32,026 bases of DNA from an uncultured Collinsella sp. (GTDB lineage Bacteria > Actinomycetota > Coriobacteriia > Coriobacteriales > Coriobacteriaceae): assembly GCA_958403205.1 (NCBI GenBank), contig CATXWM010000024.1, positions 1 through 32,026 of the forward strand, read 5' to 3'. Made by a program: the position numbers and the translations under genes. How positions within the stretch are numbered: position 1 is the first letter of the stretch; each line of letters opens with the position of its first letter. The notes below the pieces were generated by a model. That model was not told where the DNA came from, made no database searches, and saw nothing but the letters and a program-made list of their open reading frames with translations. This document shows positions 1 through 7,852 of the stretch, piece after piece.

Positions 1-18
1 CGTAGCGGGTGGTTTAAA

Positions 19-39
19 GCTGGCCGCTGCGCGGCCAGC
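19..39. repeat. Perfect 9-bp inverted repeat (hairpin)
   Basis: Two 9-base arms (GCTGGCCGC and GCGGCCAGC) flank a 3-base TGC loop. It lies beyond the terminator of the neighbouring lipoprotein gene and may end a gene that starts left of the window. No T-run follows on either strand, so its role is unclear. Confidence 0.4.
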
Positions 40-57
40 GGACTAAAGTCTTGAATG

Positions 58-99
58 AAAAAGGCGAGGCATAGACCTTCTGGTCATGCCTCGCCTTTT
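58..99 (-). terminator. Rho-independent terminator of the lipoprotein gene
   Basis: On the minus strand a 14-bp stem (59-72 with 86-99) is capped by GACC-AGAA-GGUC and followed by a run of five T. It is the distal half of the two-hairpin 3' element described separately; the same capping sequence recurs after pyrE. Confidence 0.8.
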
Positions 100-169
100 G
101 AATGACAAATTGTCGTCCTGGGCGGCGCGCAGCGTCAACTGGTTACGCGGTTCGTAGAACCGCGTAACC
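58..169 (-). ncRNA. Two-hairpin 3'-UTR element, copy A
   Basis: Read on the minus strand after the lipoprotein stop codon, it has four parts. First is a 13-bp hairpin (141-153 with 157-169) whose loop end reads GUUC-UAC-GAAC. Next comes a linker containing GACGCUGCGCG, then a GACAAU...UUCAA stretch, then the terminator hairpin capped by GACCAGAAGGUC. The same order and words occur after pyrE at 2895-2999 with different stem bases that still pair. It could be a structured 3'-UTR RNA, the source of a small RNA, or a REP-like repeat. I do not recognise it as a known family; Collinsella-specific RNA families exist, and I could not compare against them. Confidence 0.6.
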
Positions 170-171
170 CC

Positions 172-729
172 CTAGTTCAGCATTGCATCCATCATCTCGG
201 AGTTGACGGAGTCGTCGGCAGACCACTCGCCATCGTCGTTGCAGGTGTACTTGAAGATAACCGTGGTCTTCCTGGGCTCGGTGGCCTTGGTCACATCGAC
301 CATAACCTGACCGGCCATCTTGTACAGCTCGTCATCGGAAGGAACCGTGTCAAGCGCAGCGACCTTCTCCTGATACTGGGTGGAGAAGTCCTCGACGATC
401 TTGTTCATAGACTTGCAGGTGATAGAGACCTCGGCGGTCGCGACACCCTTGTCCTCGTCGACCGTCACGTCGCCGATCTTGTAGTCAAAGCCCTCGAGAT
501 AGGTCTTGGCATACTCCTTGGGATCGATACCCAGCTGCTCGAACTCATCGCCCGAAGCCTCCTCCAGACCAGAGAGGAAGTCGTCGCCACCGTTCTTGAC
601 CTCGTCAAACTGCGTCGTAAGATCCTCGGTGATGAGCTCCTCAACCGAAGGACCTCCACAGCCGGAAAGCACGACCACGCATGCAACCAAGACGGCCATG
701 AGGGGCGCAAGCAGCAGCTTCTTTTTCAT
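172..729 (-). CDS. Small secreted lipoprotein of unknown function
   Basis: A 185-residue protein. It begins with a typical lipoprotein signal peptide: MKKK, a hydrophobic stretch, then the lipobox LSGC with Cys24 as the lipidated residue. The mature part is acidic and mixed alpha/beta in character, and resembles small Gram-positive lipoproteins of the DUF4878/DUF5105 type, although I cannot assign it firmly. The ATG at 729 is chosen because it starts the signal peptide and follows a GGGAGG ribosome site; the frame stays open upstream to 948 but that part looks non-coding. The stop codon lies two bases from the first hairpin of the 3' element. It is probably monocistronic, anchored on the outer face of the membrane. 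Confidence 0.75.
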   Translation of the reverse strand: MKKKLLLAPLMAVLVACVVVLSGCGGPSVEELITEDLTTQFDEVKNGGDDFLSGLEEASGDEFEQLGIDPKEYAKTYLEGFDYKIGDVTVDEDKGVATAEVSITCKSMNKIVEDFSTQYQEKVAALDTVPSDDELYKMAGQVMVDVTKATEPRKTTVIFKYTCNDDGEWSADDSVNSEMMDAMLN

Positions 730-965
730 GTTGTTCCTCCCAATGAGCGGCACCGCGCTTCCCGGACGCGGCACACGTTGTAATAAGTAAGCCCATACTA
801 TCCACTTATGAACACCCTCGGCAACGCGAAGGCGCGGTCGGTTCGTTTTAGCGTCCGAACGGTTTGCAAGCCCGCCCAACGTGCAATAAAACGCTTCCCC
901 GCGGTGCAATAAAAAAGGTGGCCGGATAACCCGACCACCCTTGCACATCCTTTGGATGCCGCAGT

Positions 966-1502
966 TTACTTGCGGACGACCTTAACGATGGCGTCACCGG
1001 CGGCGACAGCAGAGTCGGCCTCGACGGCGAGTTCGACATCGGCAAACTCGGCGGTGTTGGACACGGCCACGACGACGCAGTCCTTGTAACCGGCAGCAGC
1101 GATCTTGGCGCGGTCGATCTTGAGTATGGGCTGGCCGGCCTTCACAACGTCGTCGGCCTTGACGAAGCCCTCGAAGCCATCACCGTTCATGTTGACGGTA
1201 TCGACGCCAACGTGCACCAGAACCTCGATGCCGCTATCGGACTGCAGACCCACGGCGTGACCCATGGTGACGGTCACCTTACCGTCGCAGGGAGCGTAGA
1301 CCAGATCGTCCTCGGGCCACACGGCACAGCCCTTGCCCAGAACCTCGCCACCAAAGACGGGATCGGGCACGTCGGCCATCTTGATGACCTTGCCCTTGAC
1401 GGGCGAGCACAGCACGTCGGCGCCGGCAGAAGCAGAGATGGAGGCCGGAGCAGCGGCAGCCGCGGGCTCAGCCTTCTTCTTGAACATATCAAACAGACCC
1501 AT
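966..1502 (-). CDS. PTS EIIA-Glc-type phosphocarrier protein
   Basis: A 178-residue cytoplasmic phosphocarrier of the sugar phosphotransferase system, family PTS_EIIA_1 (Crr/EIIA-Glc). It accepts phosphate from HPr and passes it to an EIIB domain. The active-site pair is visible: His82 in the GHA motif and His97 in LVHVGVDTV, followed by the typical N-G-x-G-F segment. A short Ala-rich linker (about residues 12-28) follows MGLFDMFKKK. The start is the ATG preceded by GAGGAGAAAACGT; the frame extends further upstream only by chance. No EIIB or EIIC gene is adjacent, so it either serves permeases elsewhere or is regulatory. It is divergent from an RpiR-type regulator, which may control it; that is inferred from position only. 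Confidence 0.88.
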   Translation of the reverse strand: MGLFDMFKKKAEPAAAAAPASISASAGADVLCSPVKGKVIKMADVPDPVFGGEVLGKGCAVWPEDDLVYAPCDGKVTVTMGHAVGLQSDSGIEVLVHVGVDTVNMNGDGFEGFVKADDVVKAGQPILKIDRAKIAAAGYKDCVVVAVSNTAEFADVELAVEADSAVAAGDAIVKVVRK

Positions 1503-1828
1503 ACGTTTTCTCCTCTTGATTAAGCGCAACGTTGTGCGCATGCCTACGGTAATTATAGTGCCAAATGGCCAAAATACTAAGGTGGGGACTCGAATCGCGA
1601 GCCCTTCTCGGTAGTGCTCGTGGGATGAGCATCTCCTTTGCATCGCGGGTCGATAAGCCGAGTATCGCCCACGCGCGGGACGGGCAGAAGCGGGCGCGCC
1701 AAACCCGACACTTCTTTTCGCGCCCACGGACCGCCGCCGCCCCGTCCCTGACACTTCCTGATACCGACCGAAACGTGCCAAAATAAGCCTGTCCCCTTTT
1801 AGCCGATTTAGCGAGTGCGAGAGTTCGC
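1503..1828. other. Divergent intergenic region between EIIA and RpiR genes
   Basis: This 326-bp gap holds the EIIA promoter (1552-1580). Near 1776-1800 it carries a segment (GTGCCAAAATAAGCCTGTCC followed by CCTTTT) that looks like a fragment of a dispersed GTGCC...CTGTCC intergenic repeat; a related word occurs in the hairpin loop at 14252-14260. No additional gene is seen. Confidence 0.4.
1524..1580 (-). promoter_or_regulatory. Promoter and possible operator of the EIIA gene
   Basis: On the minus strand there is a perfect -10 TATAAT (1552-1557) with a weak -35 TTAGTA (1575-1580) at 17-bp spacing. Between it and the start codon lies an inverted repeat, GCGCA-ACGTTG-TGCGC (1524-1539), in the 5' leader. 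Such a site could bind the divergently encoded RpiR regulator. The -10 is convincing; the operator role is a guess. Confidence 0.45.
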
Positions 1829-2683
1829 ATGGATATCAAACGCAAGATTGCCGAGGCGCAGGGCCTCACCCCAACCGAGCAACAACTCGGCATTGCAGCC
1901 CTTGCTATCAGCGAGGACATCCGCGAGCTTTCGATTAAGGAATTTGCCGCGCGCACCAACGTTTCTGTTGCGAGCGTGCACCGCTTTTGCAAAAAGCTAG
2001 GCCTCGAGGGCTTCAAAGATCTCAAGGTCGAGCTCATCCGCCTGGCGACCGAGGCAGGAAACCGACGCGACGTGGATATCAACTTTCCCTTCGACGCTAC
2101 GTCCACCCCTGCGCAGGTCATGGAGCGCATGGAAGGGCTCTACCAGGCCACGCTGGCCGAAACGCAGGAGCTGCTCGACCCCACGCAGCTTGACCACGCC
2201 GCCAAGCTCATAGCGAACGCCCGACAGGTCGACATCTACACGGGCTCGCACAACCTCTATCCAGCGGGAATGTTCCGCGACCGCCTGCTCTCGTCCGGCA
2301 AAAGCGCCACATGCTACGGCAACATCGAGGCACAGGTGCGCACGGCGCTCACCTCGGATTCAGACCGCGCGGCGATCGTTATCTCCTACAGCGGCCTTGC
2401 CCCCAACCTCAAGGACATCTTGCCGATCCTCAGTAGTCGGCATGTCCCGGTCATCGTCATCGGCACGCCTTATTGCGCTCGCATTCACCCCGGCTTTGCC
2501 GCCTACCTTACGGTGAGTGACCACGAGAGCATGACGCACCGCATCACGCAGTTCGCAAGCCACATCGCCGTGCAATACGTACTCGATTCGCTCTACAGCA
2601 GCTACTTCGCCAGAGATTACGACCGCTGCTCCGAATTCCTAGAGCGCTCATTCCCCTACACCCGCCTCCCCGGGCTCAAGTAG
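1829..2683 (+). CDS. RpiR/MurR-family transcriptional regulator (HTH plus SIS domain)
   Basis: A 284-residue cytoplasmic DNA-binding protein. Residues about 1-77 form the RpiR-type helix-turn-helix (LSIKEFAARTNVSVASVHRF is the recognition region), and residues about 110-260 form a SIS sugar-phosphate isomerase fold, here a sensor for phosphosugars. SIS features include the YTGSHN segment and VISYSG, matching the usual S-x-S/G phosphosugar loops. Family length is normal (about 280). It is divergent from the EIIA gene across a 326-bp intergenic region, a layout typical of a local regulator of sugar uptake or amino-sugar catabolism. The ligand cannot be told from sequence. A strong terminator follows at 2688-2756. 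Confidence 0.88.
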   Translation: MDIKRKIAEAQGLTPTEQQLGIAALAISEDIRELSIKEFAARTNVSVASVHRFCKKLGLEGFKDLKVELIRLATEAGNRRDVDINFPFDATSTPAQVMERMEGLYQATLAETQELLDPTQLDHAAKLIANARQVDIYTGSHNLYPAGMFRDRLLSSGKSATCYGNIEAQVRTALTSDSDRAAIVISYSGLAPNLKDILPILSSRHVPVIVIGTPYCARIHPGFAAYLTVSDHESMTHRITQFASHIAVQYVLDSLYSSYFARDYDRCSEFLERSFPYTRLPGLK

Positions 2684-2687
2684 CGAC

Positions 2688-2756
2688 GAGCGCGGATAAT
2701 TTCCCACTTTGAGCCCGCACACAGGCCAAAACCGGGAGATTATCCACGCTCATTTT
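2688..2756 (+). terminator. Terminator of the RpiR regulator gene
   Basis: Two 18-base arms (2688-2705 and 2734-2751) pair along their full length with two G-U wobbles, and the second arm is followed by ATTTT. It begins five bases after the regulator's stop codon. Confidence 0.7.
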
Positions 2757-2758
2757 GC

Positions 2759-2815
2759 GGGTAGTCGTTGGGAGTGTCCCAAGGTGCCGGCAGAAAAGGA
2801 ACGTCCCTAACTGCC
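2759..2815. repeat. Dispersed GGGAC-type intergenic repeat, copy 1
   Basis: The stretch from GGAGTGTCCC (2771) onward matches 24 of 30 positions with 5581-5610, including the shared word GTGCCGG. The preceding GGGTAGTCGTTGG resembles, inverted, the CCAATGACTACCC at 5561-5573. No coding capacity is visible. It looks like a REP-like or transposon-relic repeat. Confidence 0.6.
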
Positions 2816-2894
2816 GCATCTGGAGCAAGACGACGCCGCAGGCAGAGGACGGACAGCGAGCGGGTCGCATTTGAGACAAGGTGACGTGAAACGA

Positions 2895-2999
2895 AAGGGC
2901 GCTGACCTTCTGGTCGCGCCCTTGAAGTTGAACGTCAGATTGTCCAAATGCGGCCCGCGCAGCGTCGGCCGGTCCGCCGTTCGGCAGAACGGCGGAACC
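2895..2999 (-). ncRNA. Two-hairpin 3'-UTR element, copy B
   Basis: This is the second copy of the element at 58-169, here directly after pyrE. The gene-proximal hairpin pairs 2971-2982 with 2987-2999 (one bulged base) and ends in GUUC...GAAC like copy A. The linker again carries GACGCUGCGCG and GACAAU...UUCAA. The distal hairpin (2895-2902 with 2916-2923) again carries the GACC-AGAA-GGUC cap. Stem bases differ from copy A but remain paired, which points to selection on structure. The last base of the first hairpin is the last base of the pyrE stop codon. Confidence 0.6.
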
Positions 3000-3679
3000 T
3001 ACTTGACTCCGTACTGCTCGTAGTAGGCATCGATGGCGGCCTTGAGTTCGTCATCAATGACGACCTTGCCGTCGATCTCGTGGTTGTAGAGGGTCTCGAC
3101 GACCTCGGCCATGGAGACGATGCTCGCGACGGGGAAACCGTACTTGGCCTCGATCTCCTTCTGCGCGGTGGTCACGCCGCCCTTGCCGACCTCCATGCGG
3201 TTGAGGGACACGATCAGGCCCTTGATCTCGACATCGGCAGCAGCCTTGACCTTAGGATAGGTCTCGTCGATGGACTTACCGCTGGTGGTGACGTCCTCGA
3301 CCATGACCACGCGGTCGCCGTCCTGGGGCTCGTAGCCCAGCAGGTTGCCCTTGTCGGCGCCGTGGTCCTTGGCCTCCTTGCGGTCGCAGCAGTACTTGAC
3401 CTCCTTGCCGTACAGCTCGTGGTAGGCAATCGCGGTCACGACGGCCAGGGGAATGCCCTTGTAGGCCGGCCCAAACAGCACATCAAAGTCGTCGCCAAAG
3501 TTATCGTGGATGGCCTGGGCGTAATACTCGCCCAGCTTCTTGAGCTGATAGCCCGTCACGTAAGCGCCGGCGTTCATAAAGAACGGGGACTGACGGCCGC
3601 TCTTGAGTGTAAAGCTGCCGAACTTAAGAACGTCGGACTCAACCATAAACTTGATGAACTCTTGCTTGTAAGCCTCCAT
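2999..3679 (-). CDS. pyrE: Orotate phosphoribosyltransferase
   Basis: A 226-residue enzyme of de novo pyrimidine synthesis: orotate plus PRPP gives orotidine 5'-phosphate and pyrophosphate. The type I phosphoribosyltransferase PRPP-binding motif is clear (VVMVEDVTTSGKS, about residues 123-135). The N-terminal SGRQSPFFMNAG segment is characteristic of the family, and FGPAYKGIPL supplies another substrate loop. Length is usual. The start ATG follows GAGAGGAGCCCGC. No other pyr genes are adjacent, so it seems to be a single-gene unit here. Its stop codon abuts the two-hairpin 3' element. Confidence 0.95.
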   Translation of the reverse strand: MEAYKQEFIKFMVESDVLKFGSFTLKSGRQSPFFMNAGAYVTGYQLKKLGEYYAQAIHDNFGDDFDVLFGPAYKGIPLAVVTAIAYHELYGKEVKYCCDRKEAKDHGADKGNLLGYEPQDGDRVVMVEDVTTSGKSIDETYPKVKAAADVEIKGLIVSLNRMEVGKGGVTTAQKEIEAKYGFPVASIVSMAEVVETLYNHEIDGKVVIDDELKAAIDAYYEQYGVK

Positions 3680-3798
3680 GCGGGCTCCTCTCGTAATCGC
3701 GTACGTACCTTCCAGTTTAGCGCAGGCGAAGCATCGATGCGGGCGCGCTTTGAGGCCACATCCCCGTTAGAGTAAGGGGCTGGGCGGCGGCTCATACG

Positions 3799-5344
3799 CT
3801 AGTCCTTGGGTGTCCAGGACCAGAAGAAGTTGATGAGGGCCACACGCGAGGCGGTACCGGCCTTTTTGTTGATCGAGGAAATGTGCCGATAGAGCGTGGA
3901 GCGCGAAAGGAAGAGCGTTGTGGCGATGTCCTGAACGCTCTGGTCCGAAACGACCAAGACCTCAAGAATATCGCGCTCGCGCTCTGTAAGCCCAAAGGTG
4001 GCGACGAAAGCATCAAGGCGTTCATCGGACGTGAGCTCCGCTGCCTCCACGGGCTCGGGGTCGGAGCATGTGGGCGCAAGATCCCCACCAAGATCGTCGG
4101 TGGCAAGCGGCAGTCCGTCCCGCATCGCGGCATCATCGGCTCGTTGCCCCAACTGCCCCAGCAGCGTAATCGCAATGCCCACAAACATCACGAGCGCCGC
4201 ACCGACCGCAGCCAGCACATTTTGACTCGAGATAATCGCCACCGCCGGCGCCGTCACGAACATCGAGCACACGTTGTTGACGACGCGACCCATGCACGGC
4301 CAAAAATATGACCAGCGCGCATAGAGCGAGACGGCGGCATATTTTGTGGTAAAGAACACCACGAAAAAGCCCGAGCCCAGATAAAAGATGATCGTGGCAG
4401 CAAGCTCGTTGCCGCCATTGCCCTCGACGATGAGCACAAAGAACGAAAGCGTAGACAACATGGCGGCGCATGTCATGCCGATATTCATATACGAACGGCC
4501 GCGCAGGTCAAATAGGACGCCGGCGGCCAACGAGCTCACGACAAGCAGCAGGCGCGGCCAATCGCCCAAATCGACGACTCCGGTAGCATGCAGGGTTGTG
4601 AGACCCGCGTTGAGAGCGGCGAATACGCCGGAAAGATACGCTGTCGCCACGGTCAAGCGAGCTGCAGTGCGGCGGAATGCCGCCTTTGCCTCGGGATCGT
4701 CATGCCACTTGGCGCCATATTCCAGAGCATCTACCGAAAGCCCGGCAACACTGGGTTCAAAGCTGGGATCGGACTCGTCGCGCAGCTTGGCGCGTCGGGC
4801 AGCGTGGAGCAACGCCACCTGCGCGATCGCGCAGACGACCAGAACAGCCTGCTGAGGAATGCCGGCAGGCATCACCATGTGGTTGAGCACCTGCACCAGA
4901 ACGCCCATGGCGTAGGAAAGTGCAGCCGCACGCGCCAAGCAGGGCGTCCGTGCAAAGCGCCGCGCAAAGTTTGCATGGGCAGTCGATCCGCAGTAGCCCA
5001 GCGCGCAGCACGCCACCAAACCGCCGGCAATTACCACCTCAACCTGAACCGCCATAATCAACAGCAGCAATGCCGCCACCAGCAAAACGCCCGTAACGTC
5101 ACTCGTTGCTTCAATGGCATGGGGACGGCGATAGTACAGAATAGGACGCACAAAAAAAGCCAATCACGCTCGCGCCGATAACAAGGCTCTCATAAATAAC
5201 AACCTCGTCCGGAGACACGAACTCGGCCATGCGCGCATCAAAAAGATACTCGCACGCCAAAAACGTGAAGAAGAACAGCGCCAGGCATATAATCTCCCGA
5301 ATGCCCCGACGCAGATATGCGATTGTGTCTCCCGTGTCCCTCAT
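3799..5344 (-). pseudogene. LuxR-family membrane regulator with a homopolymer frameshift
   Basis: The main frame (3799-5163) encodes about ten membrane helices followed by a cytoplasmic LuxR-type HTH (LTERERDILEVLVV... to RVALINFF at the C-terminus). This architecture is expanded in Coriobacteriia. The expected first two helices (IICLALFFFTF... and VVIYESLVIGASVIGFF) lie in another frame from ATG 5344 and run into the main frame at a run of seven T (5152-5158, written as A on the plus strand). Removing one T joins SVIGFF directly to VRPILYY and gives a 514-residue protein of normal family length. Possible explanations are a real inactivating mutation, slippage-based on/off switching, or a sequencing error. 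A truncated product from TTG at 5163 would lack the first helices. The ligand is unknown. Confidence 0.8.
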
Positions 5345-5534
5345 GGTTAACCCCCAGCCGCTCAATTGCCTGGAAATCTATTTTAATAAAGAACCAGTCT
5401 CGATATCGAAGCCAGGCTCGAAATGCTGCCAATTCGACCCCAGCCGTCAACATCACGCCGCGGTTTTGAGCCTCATGGACCAGAAGGGACACGCGCGGCC
5501 TCTAGCTCGGCCAGGAGTGCCTCCAACTGCCACT

Positions 5535-5620
5535 CATTTAAGTACGTCCCCAATGAGTGCCCAATGACTACCCGCGGCAAGGAGTGTCCCTATGTGCCGG
5601 ATGAAAATGGGCCATGTGTC
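5535..5620. repeat. Dispersed GGGAC-type intergenic repeat, copy 2
   Basis: The complement of 5535-5555 matches 23560-23580 at 19 of 21 positions (CATTGGGGACGT-CTTAAA-G). Bases 5581-5610 match 2771-2800 at 24 of 30. This locus therefore links the other two and shows they are one repeat family. Confidence 0.65.
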
Positions 5621-5670
5621 CCAGTTGTGGAGACTCGTTGAGCCGTCTGGGTATCGCGAAGGATCGCGCA

Positions 5671-5715
5671 CTCCCCCATCATCAAAAGTGACACACGCTA
5701 CCTGTTGATGGGAGG
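5671..5715 (+). promoter_or_regulatory. Hairpin that can mask the ribosome site of the next gene
   Basis: CTCCCCCATCATCA (5671-5684) can pair with TGTTGATGGGAGG (5703-5715), with two unpaired C and one mismatch. GGGAGG in the second arm is the Shine-Dalgarno sequence for the ATG at 5721. This suggests translational control of the zinc-ribbon/SPFH module; it is untested. Confidence 0.35.
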
Positions 5716-5720
5716 CAGCC

Positions 5721-6458
5721 ATGGGCTTCTTTGACAAGATGTTCGAGAAGAAAGAGTGCGCGATTTGCGGTACCGAGCTGGGACTTCTAGGTAAGACAAA
5801 AATCAATGAAGGCTACCTGTGCAAAGAGTGCGCCGGCAAACTCTCCCCCTACTTTCACGGCTATCGCTCCAGCACCGCGGACGATATCCGCGAGCAACTC
5901 GCCTACCGCGAGGCCAATGCCGAGCGCCTGGCCTCGTTCAACCCCACGCGCACGCTCTCTGCCGGACGCACCAACATCATGCTCGATGAGGACGCGAGCC
6001 TGTTGATCATCACTTCGCAGAGCCGCTGGCGCGACGCCAATCCCGACATCATCGAGTTCTCGCAGGTACTCGGCTGCGATATGGATATCGACGAGCACCG
6101 CACCGAGATCTATCGCGAGACCAAAGACGGCGAGCGCGAGAGCTACAATCCGCCGCGCTATGACCTGGATTACGACTTTAATCTGACCATTCACGTCAAC
6201 ACGCCGTACTTTACCGAAATCAACCTGCGCGTGAACGACTCCACCATCGATCAGCGCTGTTCCATCGAGTACCGCGAGGCCAAGCGCCAGGCAACCGAAG
6301 TCCGCGACGCGCTGGTGCAGCTGCGTCAGGAGACACGCAACAGCGTCGTGGCCGCCAAGGCCCCCAAGACCGCGGTGACCTGCCCCTTCTGCGGAGCCAC
6401 CACCATTCCCGATGCCAGTGGGCGCTGCGAATACTGCGGCGGCGCCATCGGCGCATAG
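5721..6458 (+). CDS. DUF4428-like zinc-ribbon protein
   Basis: A 245-residue protein, apparently cytoplasmic. It starts MGFFDKMFEKK and carries an N-terminal CxxC...CxxC zinc ribbon (CAICG ... CKEC, about residues 13-34) of the DUF4428 type. The central region (about 75-200) is beta-rich and resembles a bacterial PH-like domain, going by the strand pattern only. A second zinc ribbon (CPFCG ... CEYCGG) lies at the C-terminus. The ATG follows GGGAGGCAGCC. It is the first gene of a plus-strand run with a zinc-ribbon membrane protein and an SPFH protein; gaps of 23 and 48 bp suggest one transcript. The function is unknown; the setting suggests membrane stress or membrane organisation. Confidence 0.75.
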   Translation: MGFFDKMFEKKECAICGTELGLLGKTKINEGYLCKECAGKLSPYFHGYRSSTADDIREQLAYREANAERLASFNPTRTLSAGRTNIMLDEDASLLIITSQSRWRDANPDIIEFSQVLGCDMDIDEHRTEIYRETKDGERESYNPPRYDLDYDFNLTIHVNTPYFTEINLRVNDSTIDQRCSIEYREAKRQATEVRDALVQLRQETRNSVVAAKAPKTAVTCPFCGATTIPDASGRCEYCGGAIGA

Positions 6459-6481
6459 CCCCGGCACGGAAAGGACCGATC

Positions 6482-7804
6482 ATGGCCTTCGAGAGCGTTA
6501 ACTATCAGTGCCCTGCCTGCGGTGGCCCCTTGCATTTTGCAAGCGCCGAGCAAAAGCTCGTCTGCGACTACTGTGACTCGCGCTTTGAAGTCGAAGAAGT
6601 CGAGGCCCTCTATCGCGAGCGCCAGAACAAGGCCGACGCCAAAGCCGATGCGGCAGCCGCAACGCCCAAGCCCGTCGCCGACGACGCGGTGCAGGAGCTC
6701 GCCCAAAACGCCGGCTACATCTGCTCGTCGTGCGGCGCCGAGCTCGTGTCCGACGGCACCGTCGCTGTCACCACCTGCCCGTACTGCGGCAACTCCGCCG
6801 TAGCGCCCGGTCAGCTTTCGGGCGACTTCTCGCCCGACCTGGTGATTCCGTTTAAGCTCGGGCGCGATAACGTTATGGCCGCGCTCAAAGAGCACTACAA
6901 GGGCAAGATCTTGCTGCCCAAGAGCTTTGTCACCGGCAACCACATCGACGAGGTCCAAGGCGTCTACGTGCCGTTTTGGCTCTACGGTGCCCGCGTGGAC
7001 GGCGAAGTGTGCTTCGACGCAACCAACGAGACCGTGACCGAGGAATCCGACCGCACCGTCACGACCACCGACCACTACGATGCCTATCGCAAGGGCAATA
7101 TCTCGTTTAAGCGCGTGCCCGTCGACGGATCGTCCAAGATGCCCGACGGCCACATGGACGCCATCGAGCCGTTTGACTACGACGCGCTGCGCCCGTTCTC
7201 GGTCGCATATATGCCCGGCTACATCGCCAACCGTTACGACGAGGACTGCGAGACCTGCAAGGCGCGCGCCGAGCGCCACATGGAAGAAAGCACGATCTCG
7301 GCCCTGCGCGAGACCGTCGTCGACGAATACGACGATGCCACGGTCGAGAGCAAGCAGCTCGACTACACCTGGGAAGACAGCGACTACGCCCTGTTCCCCG
7401 TCTGGATGCTCTCCACCTCGTGGAACGGCAAGAGCTACCTGTTTGCCATGAACGGCCAGACCGGCCGCTTGGTCGGCGAGCTCCCCTGCTCCAAGTCCAA
7501 GCTCGCCATCGCCTCGGTGCTGTTCTTCGTGATCGGATTTATCCTCTCCCAGATTCTCTTTATGGGGGAATACGCCTTCGATCCGGATTACCTCACCTTT
7601 GATATCGAGGGCATCCTCATCAACGTCATCGCGCCGCTGATCATCATGATTATCGGAGACGTGCTACTGGTAGGCCAGCTCAAGACGGCCAACGAAGCAA
7701 CCCATGCCGATGAGTATTGTGGCGAGCTCGACCTGACCGAGAAGCACGACACCTTCAGCCACACCGAGACCACCGTTGTCATGAAGGACAACAAGGACGA
7801 TTAG
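6482..7804 (+). CDS. TFIIB-type zinc-ribbon membrane protein
   Basis: A 440-residue protein with two N-terminal zinc ribbons (CPACGG ... CDYC, residues about 10-32, and CSSCG ... CPYCG, about 81-103) and a charged Ala-rich linker. Then comes a long soluble domain (about 110-335), then two hydrophobic helices near residues 340-362 and 378-399, and a short charged C-terminal tail. Such proteins are often mislabelled as PriA-like because of the zinc ribbon; nothing here is a helicase. Related zinc-ribbon membrane proteins sit beside SPFH proteins in Firmicutes, for example B. subtilis YdjG near YdjI. The ATG follows AAAGGACCGATC. The role is unknown; it is a plausible membrane partner of the next gene. 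Confidence 0.75.
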   Translation: MAFESVNYQCPACGGPLHFASAEQKLVCDYCDSRFEVEEVEALYRERQNKADAKADAAAATPKPVADDAVQELAQNAGYICSSCGAELVSDGTVAVTTCPYCGNSAVAPGQLSGDFSPDLVIPFKLGRDNVMAALKEHYKGKILLPKSFVTGNHIDEVQGVYVPFWLYGARVDGEVCFDATNETVTEESDRTVTTTDHYDAYRKGNISFKRVPVDGSSKMPDGHMDAIEPFDYDALRPFSVAYMPGYIANRYDEDCETCKARAERHMEESTISALRETVVDEYDDATVESKQLDYTWEDSDYALFPVWMLSTSWNGKSYLFAMNGQTGRLVGELPCSKSKLAIASVLFFVIGFILSQILFMGEYAFDPDYLTFDIEGILINVIAPLIIMIIGDVLLVGQLKTANEATHADEYCGELDLTEKHDTFSHTETTVVMKDNKDD

Positions 7805-7852
7805 CCATTCTGACCGATACCACCCGGCCTTTGACGAGAAAGGAAGATCACC

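Larger units (their letters stand above)
5345..5720. other. Intergenic region with repeat fragments
   Basis: This 376-bp gap lies between divergent genes. It contains no convincing gene. Its middle (about 5519-5630) is made of several short GTCCC/GTGCC words shared with the gaps at 2759-2815 and 23560-23591, and its last 50 bases form a hairpin that can cover the ribosome site of the next gene. Confidence 0.5.

Noticed and set aside
730..948. Upstream extension of the lipoprotein gene
   Set aside because: It would bury the signal peptide inside the protein; the ATG at 729 has a good ribosome site.
1503..1781. Upstream extension of the EIIA gene
   Set aside because: It lacks the family N-terminus and would overlap the promoter; the start at 1502 has a strong AGGAG.
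2948..3775. Long plus-strand open frame across pyrE
   Set aside because: It is antisense to pyrE, whose protein is unmistakable, and its composition reflects high-GC codon shadowing; it has no ribosome site.
6326..7279. Long minus-strand open frame over the zinc-ribbon genes
   Set aside because: It runs opposite to two genes with clear zinc ribbons and has no family signature.
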